From Parapedobacter sp035556095 (GTDB taxonomy: Bacteria; Bacteroidota; Bacteroidia; Sphingobacteriales; Sphingobacteriaceae), in contig NZ_DATMFT010000021.1 of NCBI RefSeq assembly GCF_035556095.1, positions 124,001 through 188,000 of the forward strand: a stretch of 64,000 bases of DNA, given 5' to 3'. Within the stretch, counting starts at the first letter, position 1. The number at the start of each line of letters is the position of its first letter. The notes beneath the pieces are model-generated. The model searched no databases and was not told the DNA's origin. It worked only from the letters and a program-made list of their open reading frames with translations. Made by a program: the position numbers and the translations under genes. Positions 51,662 to 59,875 of this stretch are shown piece after piece.

Positions 51662-53004
51662 AAGCAAAAGTAACAACGGAAAAGGACTCGCCAATCATTG
51701 TGGGGCTTGACATTGGTACGACGAAGATATGCGTCACCGTGGGCCGGCGGAGTGGCACGAACAAAATTGAAATTCTCGGTGTGGGAAAAGCGGAATCCTC
51801 CGGCGTAAGCCGTGGCGTGGTTGCCAATATACAAAAGACCGTGAACAGCATTAAGCAAGCTGTAGAAGAGGCGGCAGGGCAGTCCAACGTAGACATTAAG
51901 GTAGTCAATGTAGGTATTGCCGGCCAGCATATCAAAAGTATTCAACACAGAGGTATTCTTACGCGCAAGGACGACGGCGAGATTAACCGGTTGGACATTG
52001 AGCGGCTTATCGAAGATATGTATAAACTGGTACTCCCCCCGGGCGAAGAGATCATCCATGTGTTGCCTCAAGAGTTTACCATAGACAATGAGCCGGGTAT
52101 AAAAGACCCCATTGGCATGGCAGGGCGCCGCATGGAGGCGAACTTCCATATCATTTCCGGACTTGTAAGCGCTGTCAAAAATATCAAAAAGTGCATAGAT
52201 AACGCCTCGTTGGAGGTGCAGGACTTGATTCTTGAACCGCTTGCTTCTTCCGAAGCTGTACTTGACGAAGCCGACAAGGATGCCGGTGTAGTGCTGGTTG
52301 ATATCGGTGGTGGCACTACCGACGTCGCGATATTCCATGAGGGGATTATTCGGCATACTGCGGTAATCCCGTTGGGTGGCAATATCGTAACCGAGGATAT
52401 TAAACAAGGGTGTTCCGTTTTGCGCAATCAGGCTGAACTATTGAAAGTCCGTTTCGGATCGGCCCTTGCTGATGAAAACAGAGAAAACGAGGTAATCAGT
52501 GTGCCCGGACTGCGCGGCCGCGATGCGAAGGAGATTTCAGTAAAGAACCTTGCCTATATCATCCAGGCGCGAATGGAAGAAATTATCGAGCATGTTTATT
52601 ATGAGATTAAATCATCAGGTTATGAAAATAAGCTGATCGGCGGTATTGTCATTACTGGTGGTGGGGCGCAATTGAAACACCTTGTCCAACTGGTTGAATA
52701 CATTACGGGCATCGATTGCCGTGTTGGATTTCCCAACGAACACCTGGCTAAAAATGAAATTCTCCCTAAGAATAGTTATGACGAACTTAAAAGCCCGTTG
52801 TACGCTACTGGGATTGGCTTGTTAATTAAGGGGATACAGGCAGAAGAAGAACAAGAAGAGATGAAAGAAGATAAGTCGGACCGCATATCCATTAAAGATA
52901 TTGCCCAAAGCGGAAGTAAGGAAAAAGGACTTTTCAAGTGGTTCAGGGATATCATCAAAGATGGAAACGAAATTGATGATGCATCCTACCTTGGGAAGCG
53001 ATAG
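51658..53004 (+). CDS. ftsA: FtsA, actin-like Z-ring membrane anchor
   Basis: 448 residues. Actin-fold motifs: IIVGLDIGTTKICVTVGRR (phosphate 1), GVVLVDIGGGTTDVAIFHEG (phosphate 2) and IGGIVITGGGAQLKHL (adenosine). The 1C domain lies about residues 85-165 (VNVGIAGQHIKSIQHRG...LPQEFTIDN). Near the C-terminus GLFKWFRDIIKD fits the amphipathic membrane-targeting helix, followed by an unusual short extra tail (GNEIDDASYLGKR). It links FtsZ to the membrane. A 139-bp regulatory spacer separates it from ftsZ. Confidence 0.96.
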   Translation: MKAKVTTEKDSPIIVGLDIGTTKICVTVGRRSGTNKIEILGVGKAESSGVSRGVVANIQKTVNSIKQAVEEAAGQSNVDIKVVNVGIAGQHIKSIQHRGILTRKDDGEINRLDIERLIEDMYKLVLPPGEEIIHVLPQEFTIDNEPGIKDPIGMAGRRMEANFHIISGLVSAVKNIKKCIDNASLEVQDLILEPLASSEAVLDEADKDAGVVLVDIGGGTTDVAIFHEGIIRHTAVIPLGGNIVTEDIKQGCSVLRNQAELLKVRFGSALADENRENEVISVPGLRGRDAKEISVKNLAYIIQARMEEIIEHVYYEIKSSGYENKLIGGIVITGGGAQLKHLVQLVEYITGIDCRVGFPNEHLAKNEILPKNSYDELKSPLYATGIGLLIKGIQAEEEQEEMKEDKSDRISIKDIAQSGSKEKGLFKWFRDIIKDGNEIDDASYLGKR

Positions 53005-53022
53005 TTTTCAACAACCGCTATT

Positions 53023-53080
53023 TTTTCCACATTGTTAACAATTGTGGAAAACCATTGTGTAAAAAGTGCTATTATTACAC
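53023..53080. promoter_or_regulatory. ftsA-ftsZ spacer with inverted DnaA-box-like sites
   Basis: TTTTCCACA (53023-53031) and its reverse complement TGTGGAAAA (53043-53051) form a near-perfect inverted repeat around GTTAAC. TGTGTAAAA (53056-53064) follows. All three fit the general DnaA box TTWTNCACA. A second inverted repeat GTGTAA/TTACAC spans 53057-53080. No T-run follows the first hairpin, so a protein-binding site is more likely than a terminator. The ftsZ ATG lies 63 bp downstream. Confidence 0.55.
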
Positions 53081-53143
53081 TACGAATATTGAATCGAAAT
53101 GAGTTTTGTATCACGCTCTTTTGGAGCAAAATACGATTGAAAT

Positions 53144-54856
53144 ATGTCTTTTAAATTTGAAATGTTAAAGGAGCAATCGGCAATTATCAAGGTAATTGGC
53201 GTAGGTGGAGGTGGTGGAAATGCGGTGAACCACATGTATAAGCAGGGAATCAGCGGTGTGGATTTCATCGTTTGCAATACGGATGCGCAGGCGCTGGAGC
53301 TAAGTTCCATACCGAATAAGGTGCAGTTGGGGGCAAGCCTGACGGAAGGGATGGGGGCAGGTGCCGATCCCAGCGTCGGCGAAAATTCGGCCATCGAAAG
53401 CATTGAAGACATCAAGCGCATGTTGGGCTCCAATACAAAGATGCTGTTTATCACGGCCGGTATGGGTGGCGGCACCGGAACCGGTGCCAGTCCGGTACTG
53501 GCCAAGGCGGCTCGGGAGCTAGGTATCCTCACCGTTGCCATTGTCACCACTCCCTTTGCTTTTGAGGGCAAAAGGCGCCGTATGCAAGCCGAAGACGGTT
53601 TGGGCGAGCTGACGAAATATGTAGACTCGTACTTGGTAATTTCAAACGACAGACTGCGTGATATTTTCGGTAACCTCACCATGACCGCCGCGTTTGCGAA
53701 AGCCGATGACATCTTGACCACGGCCGCGAAAGGCATCGCTGAGATCATCACGATTCCGGGATATGTAAATGTCGACTTTAAAGACGTGCGGACCGTCATG
53801 AACGATAGTGGTGTAGCCATTATGGGTAATGCAATTGCCGAAGGTGAAGATCGTGCACTGCGTGCAGTTGAAGGGGCATTGGCTTCGCCATTACTTAAAG
53901 ATAACGAAATAGAGGGCGCGCGTTACATTTTGCTCAACATTACTTCCGGAAAACAGGAAGTAACGATGGATGAAGTAACCGTTATCACGGATTATATCCA
54001 AGATAAAGCCGGTTTATCAGCCGATTTGATATGGGGTAACTGTATCAATGAGTCGTTCGAAAGTGAGTTGTCGGTAACCATTATTGCTACGGGATTTCAA
54101 ACATCGGAAGAACGGATAAAAGAGAAGGAGAACGAACGCGTCCAAATCCCACTTACGCCGGAAGAGCCGAAAACGCCTTATGTAAAGCCAATTAATCAGT
54201 TTGTGTTGAAGGCCGATGACAACGCAGAAACACCCGAACCGGTTATTAAACCCGTTGCCGAGCGAAGCGGAATCAATACTACCGCGCAGCAAGCCGACTT
54301 ATTCAGTGCGTCGGCACCCAAGCCGCAATTACGTAATAATACGCCAGACCGGGACGGCATCATCCGTCATACACTGACTCCCGAAAACCAACAGCCCAGT
54401 GAAGCTAAAGAAAAAGAGAACGATGGATACGAGGTGAGGACAACGCCATCTGCATTCCATTTTGAACTGCCAGCAACGTTTGGCGAAGAGGCATCCAGTG
54501 ATGCGGAGGCTGCTAGCGATGCTAGCTATTCCGATGAGGATCATGATGATAAGTTTCGGGCGATGGAAGAGGTAAAGCGTGGAGCCGATGAACATAAAAC
54601 ACCCGAACATGTAGAAAAAGAATTGCTGAAAACCAAGGAACGTATATTGAGGCTCAAGGAATTGAGCATGAAGCTCAAATCCGCCAATGGCTTGCAGGAA
54701 TTGGAGACGGAACCTGCATATCGCCGTAAGCAAATGGCGCTGGATGATGTGCCGCATTCGTCGGAGTCGCAAGTGTCGAGGTTTACCTTGTCTACCGAAG
54801 AAGGCATTACGGAAATCAGGCCAAATAACTCATTTTTGCATGACAACGTAGATTAA
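53144..54856 (+). CDS. ftsZ: FtsZ, tubulin-like division GTPase
   Basis: 570 residues. GTPase core about 1-320 with IKVIGVGGGGGNAVNHM, the tubulin signature GGGTGTGASPVLA, NADA-equivalent VCNTDAQALEL and NDRLRDIFG. A long variable linker rich in Glu, Pro and Ser covers about 325-500. The C-terminal peptide region has LETEPAYRRKQMALDD, followed by a further tail ending NNSFLHDNVD, typical of Bacteroidota FtsZ. It forms the Z ring. It has its own upstream control region and a strong terminator just after the gene. Confidence 0.97.
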   Translation: MSFKFEMLKEQSAIIKVIGVGGGGGNAVNHMYKQGISGVDFIVCNTDAQALELSSIPNKVQLGASLTEGMGAGADPSVGENSAIESIEDIKRMLGSNTKMLFITAGMGGGTGTGASPVLAKAARELGILTVAIVTTPFAFEGKRRRMQAEDGLGELTKYVDSYLVISNDRLRDIFGNLTMTAAFAKADDILTTAAKGIAEIITIPGYVNVDFKDVRTVMNDSGVAIMGNAIAEGEDRALRAVEGALASPLLKDNEIEGARYILLNITSGKQEVTMDEVTVITDYIQDKAGLSADLIWGNCINESFESELSVTIIATGFQTSEERIKEKENERVQIPLTPEEPKTPYVKPINQFVLKADDNAETPEPVIKPVAERSGINTTAQQADLFSASAPKPQLRNNTPDRDGIIRHTLTPENQQPSEAKEKENDGYEVRTTPSAFHFELPATFGEEASSDAEAASDASYSDEDHDDKFRAMEEVKRGADEHKTPEHVEKELLKTKERILRLKELSMKLKSANGLQELETEPAYRRKQMALDDVPHSSESQVSRFTLSTEEGITEIRPNNSFLHDNVD

Positions 54857-54897
54857 ATACGTCTCGACTGTTCGGTTTTTTTATATCAGAATGAAAG

Positions 54898-54933
54898 AAC
54901 TGCTTGGTAGGGATGCCTAATCAAGCAGTTTTT
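54898..54933 (+). terminator. Rho-independent terminator after ftsZ
   Basis: Stem AACTGCTTG (54898-54906) pairs with CAAGCAGTT (54922-54930). An inner TAGG/CCTA stem closes a GATG loop, and the hairpin runs into TTTTT. It lies 42 bp after the ftsZ stop and closes the dcw cluster. Confidence 0.8.
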
Positions 54934-55008
54934 GTTCGTTTAGCGCCTTATAATGTAAATTTTGTGTCAATTACAGATGCGGGTTCACTTCGCGATGACA
55001 TCGACATA

Positions 55009-55039
55009 TTGGTAGCTTTTGATTTAAAGTTTATCTTTG
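55009..55039 (+). promoter_or_regulatory. Putative promoter of the alpha-oxoamine synthase gene
   Basis: TTG (55009-55011) is followed after 20 bp by TATCTTTG (55032-55039), an exact -7 match. The predicted start near 55046 leaves about 30 nt before the TTG start codon. Confidence 0.55.
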
Positions 55040-55075
55040 CAACGATTTTTGTCTCATTAATACGCAACATATATA

Positions 55076-56320
55076 TTGGACTTATTTGATAAAATAGCGA
55101 AAAACCTAGGACCAATAGGTCAGCATTATGAATGGTCGCATGGTTATTTTTCGTTTCCGAAGCTAGAAGGTGAAATTGCACCCCGCATGACATTTAACGG
55201 GAAAGAGCATTTGGTGTGGAGCCTCAACAATTACTTGGGCTTAGCCAATCATCCAGAAGTGCGGGCAGTGGATGCACAAGCCGCGGCCGACTTCGGTATG
55301 GCGTATCCCATGGGAGCCCGGATGATGTCGGGCAATAGTGTTCACCATGAAGAACTGGAGCAGGACCTGGCCGCTTACGTGGGCAAGGAGGATGCATTTC
55401 TGCTTAACTATGGGTATCAAGGTATGGTATCCATTATCGATGCCCTGGTAGACCGGAACGATATTATCGTTTACGATGCGGAATCACATGCTTGTATCGT
55501 AGATGGTGTACGACTGCACATGGGGAAGCGATTCGTATACCAGCATAACGATCTGGAAAGCTGTGAACGGCAATTGATACGGGCGTCCAAATTGGCCCGT
55601 ATGAACGGCGGATCGGTGCTGTTGATTACTGAAGGCGTATTCGGTATGTCGGGTGCGCAGGGGAAGTTGAAGGAAATTGCGGCCTTGAAAGCCAAGTACC
55701 CCTTCCGGATGCTGGTTGATGATGCACACGGGTTCGGCACGATGGGCCGAGGAGGGGCCGGTACCCACGAAGCCCAGGATTGCATACCTGATGTAGACAT
55801 TTATTTTGGGACATTCGCCAAATCGATGGCTGGGATTGGTGCGTTTGTAGCCTCTACAAAAGACGTGATTACTTATCTCCGATACAATATGCGGTCACAG
55901 ACGTTCGCAAAATCACTTCCTATGCCGATGGTCATCGGGCTGAAAAAGCGCTTCGAATTGCTAAAAAATAGCCCCGAGCTGCGTGAGCGGCTTTGGGTGG
56001 TTGCACAGACGTTGCAACGCGGGCTGAAGGAACGCGGATTCGATATTGGCGCTACCAATACGATGGTGACACCGGTTTTCTTGAAAGGAGATTTACATGA
56101 AGCGACGGCACTTACACGCGATCTGCGGGAGACCCATGGGATATTTTGCTCGATTGTGGTTTATCCGGTCATCCCAAAAGGCTTGATTGAATTGCGGCTT
56201 ATCCCCACTGCGGTACATACTCGGGAAGACGTGGAATATACCTTGGATGCATTTACAGCTGTCAGTGAAAGATTGCAGGCAGGCGCTTATAAGCAGGTTG
56301 TTTCTTTACAATCCGAGTAA
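55076..56320 (+). CDS. PLP-dependent alpha-oxoamine synthase (KBL/BioF/serine palmitoyltransferase-like)
   Basis: 414 residues from a TTG start; no ATG is available in frame upstream, and MDLFDKIAKNLGPIG is a natural beginning. Fold type I PLP motifs: VWSLNNYLGLANHPEV, YPMGARMMSGNSVHHEELE, LNYGYQGMVSIIDALV, DAESHACIVDG, ITEGVFGMSGAQG, LVDDAHGFGTMGRGGAG and the Schiff-base lysine in DIYFGTFAKSMAGIGAFVA. The family condenses an amino acid with an acyl-CoA. In this phylum candidates are serine palmitoyltransferase (sphingolipids), 2-amino-3-ketobutyrate ligase or 7-keto-8-aminopelargonate synthase. The extended N-terminus and YPMGARMMSG differ from typical BioF. Exact substrate is uncertain. Confidence 0.85.
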   Translation: MDLFDKIAKNLGPIGQHYEWSHGYFSFPKLEGEIAPRMTFNGKEHLVWSLNNYLGLANHPEVRAVDAQAAADFGMAYPMGARMMSGNSVHHEELEQDLAAYVGKEDAFLLNYGYQGMVSIIDALVDRNDIIVYDAESHACIVDGVRLHMGKRFVYQHNDLESCERQLIRASKLARMNGGSVLLITEGVFGMSGAQGKLKEIAALKAKYPFRMLVDDAHGFGTMGRGGAGTHEAQDCIPDVDIYFGTFAKSMAGIGAFVASTKDVITYLRYNMRSQTFAKSLPMPMVIGLKKRFELLKNSPELRERLWVVAQTLQRGLKERGFDIGATNTMVTPVFLKGDLHEATALTRDLRETHGIFCSIVVYPVIPKGLIELRLIPTAVHTREDVEYTLDAFTAVSERLQAGAYKQVVSLQSE

Positions 56321-56465
56321 TTTAGGAACGAAAGCGATAAAAAAGAACGGATTACTCGCGACAGAGAGGCGGCGAGATTTCAACGATGTGTTTTTGATTA
56401 TTTTGCTGTGTATCAGCAATATGTGATGATAACCGCTAATGCAGGTAACTCAATAAAATAGAAGA

Positions 56466-56542
56466 TGTGGAAAAAAAAGTGCGTTTAAAGCCTGTTCGGG
56501 GTGTTTTAAAGTTTTTTTTTCCGAAAAAAGATTCTACTTTTA
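56466..56542 (+). promoter_or_regulatory. Putative histone-gene promoter region
   Basis: The 277-bp spacer before the histone gene holds TGTGGAAAA (56466-56474, DnaA-box-like), long A and T tracts (curved DNA likely), and TACTTTTA at 56535-56542, the same -7-like octamer seen at mraZ. The predicted leader is about 50 nt; AAAAAGGAG precedes the ATG at 56598. Confidence 0.45.
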
Positions 56543-56597
56543 ACCCACTGTAGATTATTAACTTATTTAAATTAAAAACTAAAAAGGAGTATTTATT

Positions 56598-56783
56598 ATG
56601 GCAAGTATCCAAAAATTTAATGAGCTTAAGAGTTTGATTGAAGGGTTAGATGGGGACGCAGACAAATTCTTCAACAAGGGCAACAATGCAGCCGGTACTC
56701 GGGTAAGAAAAGGCCTGCAAGATGTGAAGAATCTAGCTCAAGCAATCCGCTTGGAAATTCAAGAAGCAAAAAATGCAAAATAA
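56598..56783 (+). CDS. Histone H1-like (Hc1-type) nucleoid protein
   Basis: 61 residues: a basic, helical protein (KFNELKSLIEGLDGDADKFF, NKGNNAAGTRVRKGLQDVKN, LAQAIRLEIQEAKNAK). This pattern is highly typical of the short histone H1 family proteins of Bacteroidota. It probably binds DNA and affects chromosome packing. A good ribosome site (AAAGGAG) lies 9 bp upstream of the ATG, and a strong terminator follows, so it is a single-gene unit, probably highly expressed. Confidence 0.9.
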   Translation: MASIQKFNELKSLIEGLDGDADKFFNKGNNAAGTRVRKGLQDVKNLAQAIRLEIQEAKNAK

Positions 56784-56815
56784 GCATACTGTTTGACTCA
56801 GTCAAATAGCTAAAA

Positions 56816-56846
56816 GCCCTCTCGCCTTAGGCAAGAGGGCTTTTTT
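56816..56846 (+). terminator. Rho-independent terminator after the histone gene
   Basis: GCCCTCT...AGAGGGC with an inner GCC/GGC and a short TTA loop, followed by TTTTTT. A small palindrome TTTGACTCAGTCAAA (56792-56806) precedes it. Confidence 0.9.
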
Positions 56847-56889
56847 ATGGAATAATTTGTGTAAATTCGTATCTCCGATTATCGATGCC

Positions 56890-57825
56890 ATGATAAATTG
56901 TGGAAAGGTGCTGTTGTTGCTTATACCTTGCCTGCCTGTGACGGTAATGGCTCAACAGCAACCGCATTATACCATGTACATGGCAAATAACTTTGTGCTC
57001 AATCCAGCAGTGGCAGGAATAGCTGAATATGCGGAGTTGAAGCTGTCAGCCCGTTCACAGTGGACGGGGATTGCCGATGCGCCCAAGACGTTATATGCTA
57101 CGATGAATGCTCCACTGAACAGGCGGGATGGCCGGAAAAGCAATCTTGGCCTCGGCAGCAAAGTCCTCGTTGATCAAACCGGGCCCATATTGTTTTCATC
57201 GGCCGAGCTGAATGGCGCCTATCACTTACCGCTTAACGAAACCTACCGGTTGTCACTCGGAATGGGAATAGGCGTGAACTATCGGCGGGTTGACTTTTCT
57301 AAGGTACAGCTAGCGGAGCCCAACGACCCGGTATACGGGACAGATGATTTCAGACGGGCAACCCCGACAGCGAGCGCAGGGTTATGGCTTTATACCAACG
57401 ATATGTACTTAGGGGTATCGGTACAGAACCTGTTGGACGATGGGTTCGGATCTTCACCCCTAGGCGGGCTAACCATGGCTATGCAGCAGCATTATTTCGC
57501 GACTTTTGGCTATCGGTTTAGGATGGGCGATTTTTACCTTACCCCATCCGCGATGTTGAAGCTTGTCCAACCCGCCCCGATGGCATTCGACATCAACCTG
57601 AAAGGGCAGGTAGGCGATGCCTTTTGGGCCGGGATTAGTTGGCGGCACCAGGATGGCGTAGCAGCGATGGCGGGCTTTTTCATCAGCTCCACGCTAAACG
57701 TCGCCTATGCCTATGATTTCATCAACTCCGACCTTCGACAGCACTCATTGGGCTCGCATGAAATCATAGTGGGTATTAATCTCAATAACCAAAAAGGGCC
57801 GAAATGCCCAACTATCGTATGGTGA
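56890..57825 (+). CDS. PorP/SprF family type IX secretion outer-membrane protein
   Basis: 311 residues from the ATG at 56890; a TTG at 56857 would add eleven residues. A signal peptide (GKVLLLLIPCLPVTVMA) is followed by QQQPHYTMYMANNFVLNPAVAGIAEYAELKLSARSQWTGI, the hallmark opening of PorP/SprF proteins. Then comes a beta-barrel pattern (LSLGMGIGVNYRRVDFSKVQL, DMYLGVSVQNLLDDGFG, AYDFINSDLRQHSLGSHEIIVGINL). Members sit in the outer membrane and support secretion of partner proteins with type B C-terminal domains. The next gene, overlapping its end, encodes exactly such a protein. Confidence 0.9.
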   Translation: MINCGKVLLLLIPCLPVTVMAQQQPHYTMYMANNFVLNPAVAGIAEYAELKLSARSQWTGIADAPKTLYATMNAPLNRRDGRKSNLGLGSKVLVDQTGPILFSSAELNGAYHLPLNETYRLSLGMGIGVNYRRVDFSKVQLAEPNDPVYGTDDFRRATPTASAGLWLYTNDMYLGVSVQNLLDDGFGSSPLGGLTMAMQQHYFATFGYRFRMGDFYLTPSAMLKLVQPAPMAFDINLKGQVGDAFWAGISWRHQDGVAAMAGFFISSTLNVAYAYDFINSDLRQHSLGSHEIIVGINLNNQKGPKCPTIVW

Positions 57826-59819
57826 AAAGGCTCTTATATTACCTCAAGGGAATCATTGGGCTGATGTTGGCCGTATTTACCGCAGTTGCAGGCCGCGCAC
57901 AATGCGGATCGTCGGGCGATCCGATTGTTAATATTACGTTTGGCACGGCCGACAACCCGAGTTTAGAAGGAGGCACGACCACATATGACCCGGTCTTGCC
58001 GGGGCAAACGCCCAACGGCGAGGGGTGGTATAAGTTGGTGTCTAATATAAATCACGGGCTTGGTTCCTGGCATAATCTTCGTGACCATACTGGTAATGCC
58101 GATGGTATGATGGTTGTTTTCAACGCCGATGATTATCCGGGTGAATTCTATCGTATTCGGGTGTCGGGGCTATGTGAGAACACACGTTTCCGTTTTAGCG
58201 CGTGGATTGCCAACGCCAATCGTGCAGAAGAATGCAACGGGAACCCGATACCGCCCAATGTGCGTTTTGTGATTGAGGATATGGACGGAAACCAAGTAAA
58301 TGCACCTTATGCAACGGAAAATATAGCCCCTACCTCCTCGCCGCAATGGCTACCGTACGGTTTTGAATTCAATACGGGAAATCAAACGGTGTTTGATTTG
58401 GTGCTCATCAACGACAACCCCGGTGGCTGCGGCAACGATTTGGCTATCGACGATATTCAATTCACGCCCTGTGGACCTCCGATTTCATTGGACATGGATG
58501 AGACATTGAAACAGGGCGACACCTTATTTTTCTGCGATGGGGGCACTGTCCCCATACGGCTTAGCGGCCTCATCGCACCTGACGATAGCTATGCAGCAGA
58601 GCCGGTATTCCAATGGCAGACCCGGCGAGGCGTTGACGCTCAATGGACGGATATTCCCGGTGAACGCCGCAACGAGTTGGATATAATACCTATCGACAAC
58701 CAATGGTACCGGCTGACGGCTGCTGCAAGTGCCGATAATTTGAGTGAGCCGTTGTGTCGTATTTCTTCCGAACCTATCCGCATAGCGCAGCTCGTTCCAC
58801 AGGCAGACGTAACCGATATCGATGAAACGGCACCGTTATGTGAAGGAGGTTCCATTTTGTTAAATCCGCCCGAGTACATTAGGGCAAGCGCCGGTCCCAT
58901 CACTTACCAATGGCGGCTCGACGACGGTAGCGGACTGCCCATAAACATACCCGAAGCGAATTCGCGTACCTACGAATTCATCGCCACAGAAGCAGGTATA
59001 TTTCACCTCATTCGTCAGGCAGTCAACGGATGCGGCGATCGCTTCGCTACCCACATTTTCGAAGTCCTGGTGAATGAACCGATCCGTACGTCATTGACAT
59101 TGTTGCAGCCCGCGCTGTGTGCGGACGATGACCCGTTGCCACTTGCAGGCGGTGTGATCGTCAATGGGAGTGTCGATATGGTAGATACGTATAGCGGAAT
59201 CGGCGTGGTTGACGGCGTTTTCTACCCCGCCGTCGCAGGCGTGGGGCAACACACCATTACCTTTTCACCACCACAAGGCACACCTTGCCCGTTACCATCC
59301 CAAGCCATCATCACGGTGTACGACACAATATCCATCGAGCCGATGTTGGACGTGGTCATGCTTCCGAACCAACGAATTACGCTACGCCCCCAAACCAACG
59401 CCTCCCAATTTAGATGGAGCAATGAACCAGGTCTGGACAATTACCATATGCAATATCCGGTTGCGTCCCCAGCCCAAACAACGACATACACGTTGACTGC
59501 CAGCAATGCCTTCGGATGTGAGAAAACAGAAACAGTCACGATTACCGTACTGAATGATCTCATTGTACCCAACGGCTTCACACCAAACGGAGATAACGTA
59601 AACGATACATGGGAAATTGAGGGATTGCGTGCCTATCCGAATGTATTTATACAAGTGTTCAACCGATGGGGTACGCTGGTGTTTTCTTCAAAAGGATATA
59701 CGGAACCGTGGGCCGGACAGTACAACGGTGCACCGTTACCGACCGGCACCTACTACTATACGCTATCGTCTGATATATTAGAGCAGCCGCTATCCGGGTC
59801 CGTGTCCATTTTTAGATAG
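57804..59819 (+). CDS. Secreted multidomain protein with type B (gliding) T9SS C-terminal domain
   Basis: 671 residues; ATG at 57819 (MVKRLLYYLKGIIG) is an equally good start. A signal peptide ends near GRAQ. Residues about 32-225 form a jelly-roll-like domain with paired cysteines (FRIRVSGLCENTRFRFSAWI, DLVLINDNPGGCGNDLAIDDIQF). Two or more Ig/PKD-like modules follow (FQWQTRRGVDAQWTDIPGE, ITYQWRLDDGSGLPINIP). The last 90 residues are the gliding motility-associated C-terminal domain (LIVPNGFTPNGDNVNDTWEI, VFNRWGTLVFSSKGY, GTYYYTLS). It should be exported by T9SS and attached at or released from the surface. It overlaps the PorP/SprF gene by 7-22 bp. Confidence 0.9.
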   Translation: MPNYRMVKRLLYYLKGIIGLMLAVFTAVAGRAQCGSSGDPIVNITFGTADNPSLEGGTTTYDPVLPGQTPNGEGWYKLVSNINHGLGSWHNLRDHTGNADGMMVVFNADDYPGEFYRIRVSGLCENTRFRFSAWIANANRAEECNGNPIPPNVRFVIEDMDGNQVNAPYATENIAPTSSPQWLPYGFEFNTGNQTVFDLVLINDNPGGCGNDLAIDDIQFTPCGPPISLDMDETLKQGDTLFFCDGGTVPIRLSGLIAPDDSYAAEPVFQWQTRRGVDAQWTDIPGERRNELDIIPIDNQWYRLTAAASADNLSEPLCRISSEPIRIAQLVPQADVTDIDETAPLCEGGSILLNPPEYIRASAGPITYQWRLDDGSGLPINIPEANSRTYEFIATEAGIFHLIRQAVNGCGDRFATHIFEVLVNEPIRTSLTLLQPALCADDDPLPLAGGVIVNGSVDMVDTYSGIGVVDGVFYPAVAGVGQHTITFSPPQGTPCPLPSQAIITVYDTISIEPMLDVVMLPNQRITLRPQTNASQFRWSNEPGLDNYHMQYPVASPAQTTTYTLTASNAFGCEKTETVTITVLNDLIVPNGFTPNGDNVNDTWEIEGLRAYPNVFIQVFNRWGTLVFSSKGYTEPWAGQYNGAPLPTGTYYYTLSSDILEQPLSGSVSIFR

Positions 59820-59875
59820 ACAGCAACTTTACCATATCTGTTATTTTTCGTATTATCGCTCCAAACAAACGTGCT

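Noticed and set aside
54904..55089. 61-codon plus-strand frame after ftsZ
   Set aside because: It begins inside the ftsZ terminator hairpin and covers the promoter of the next gene.
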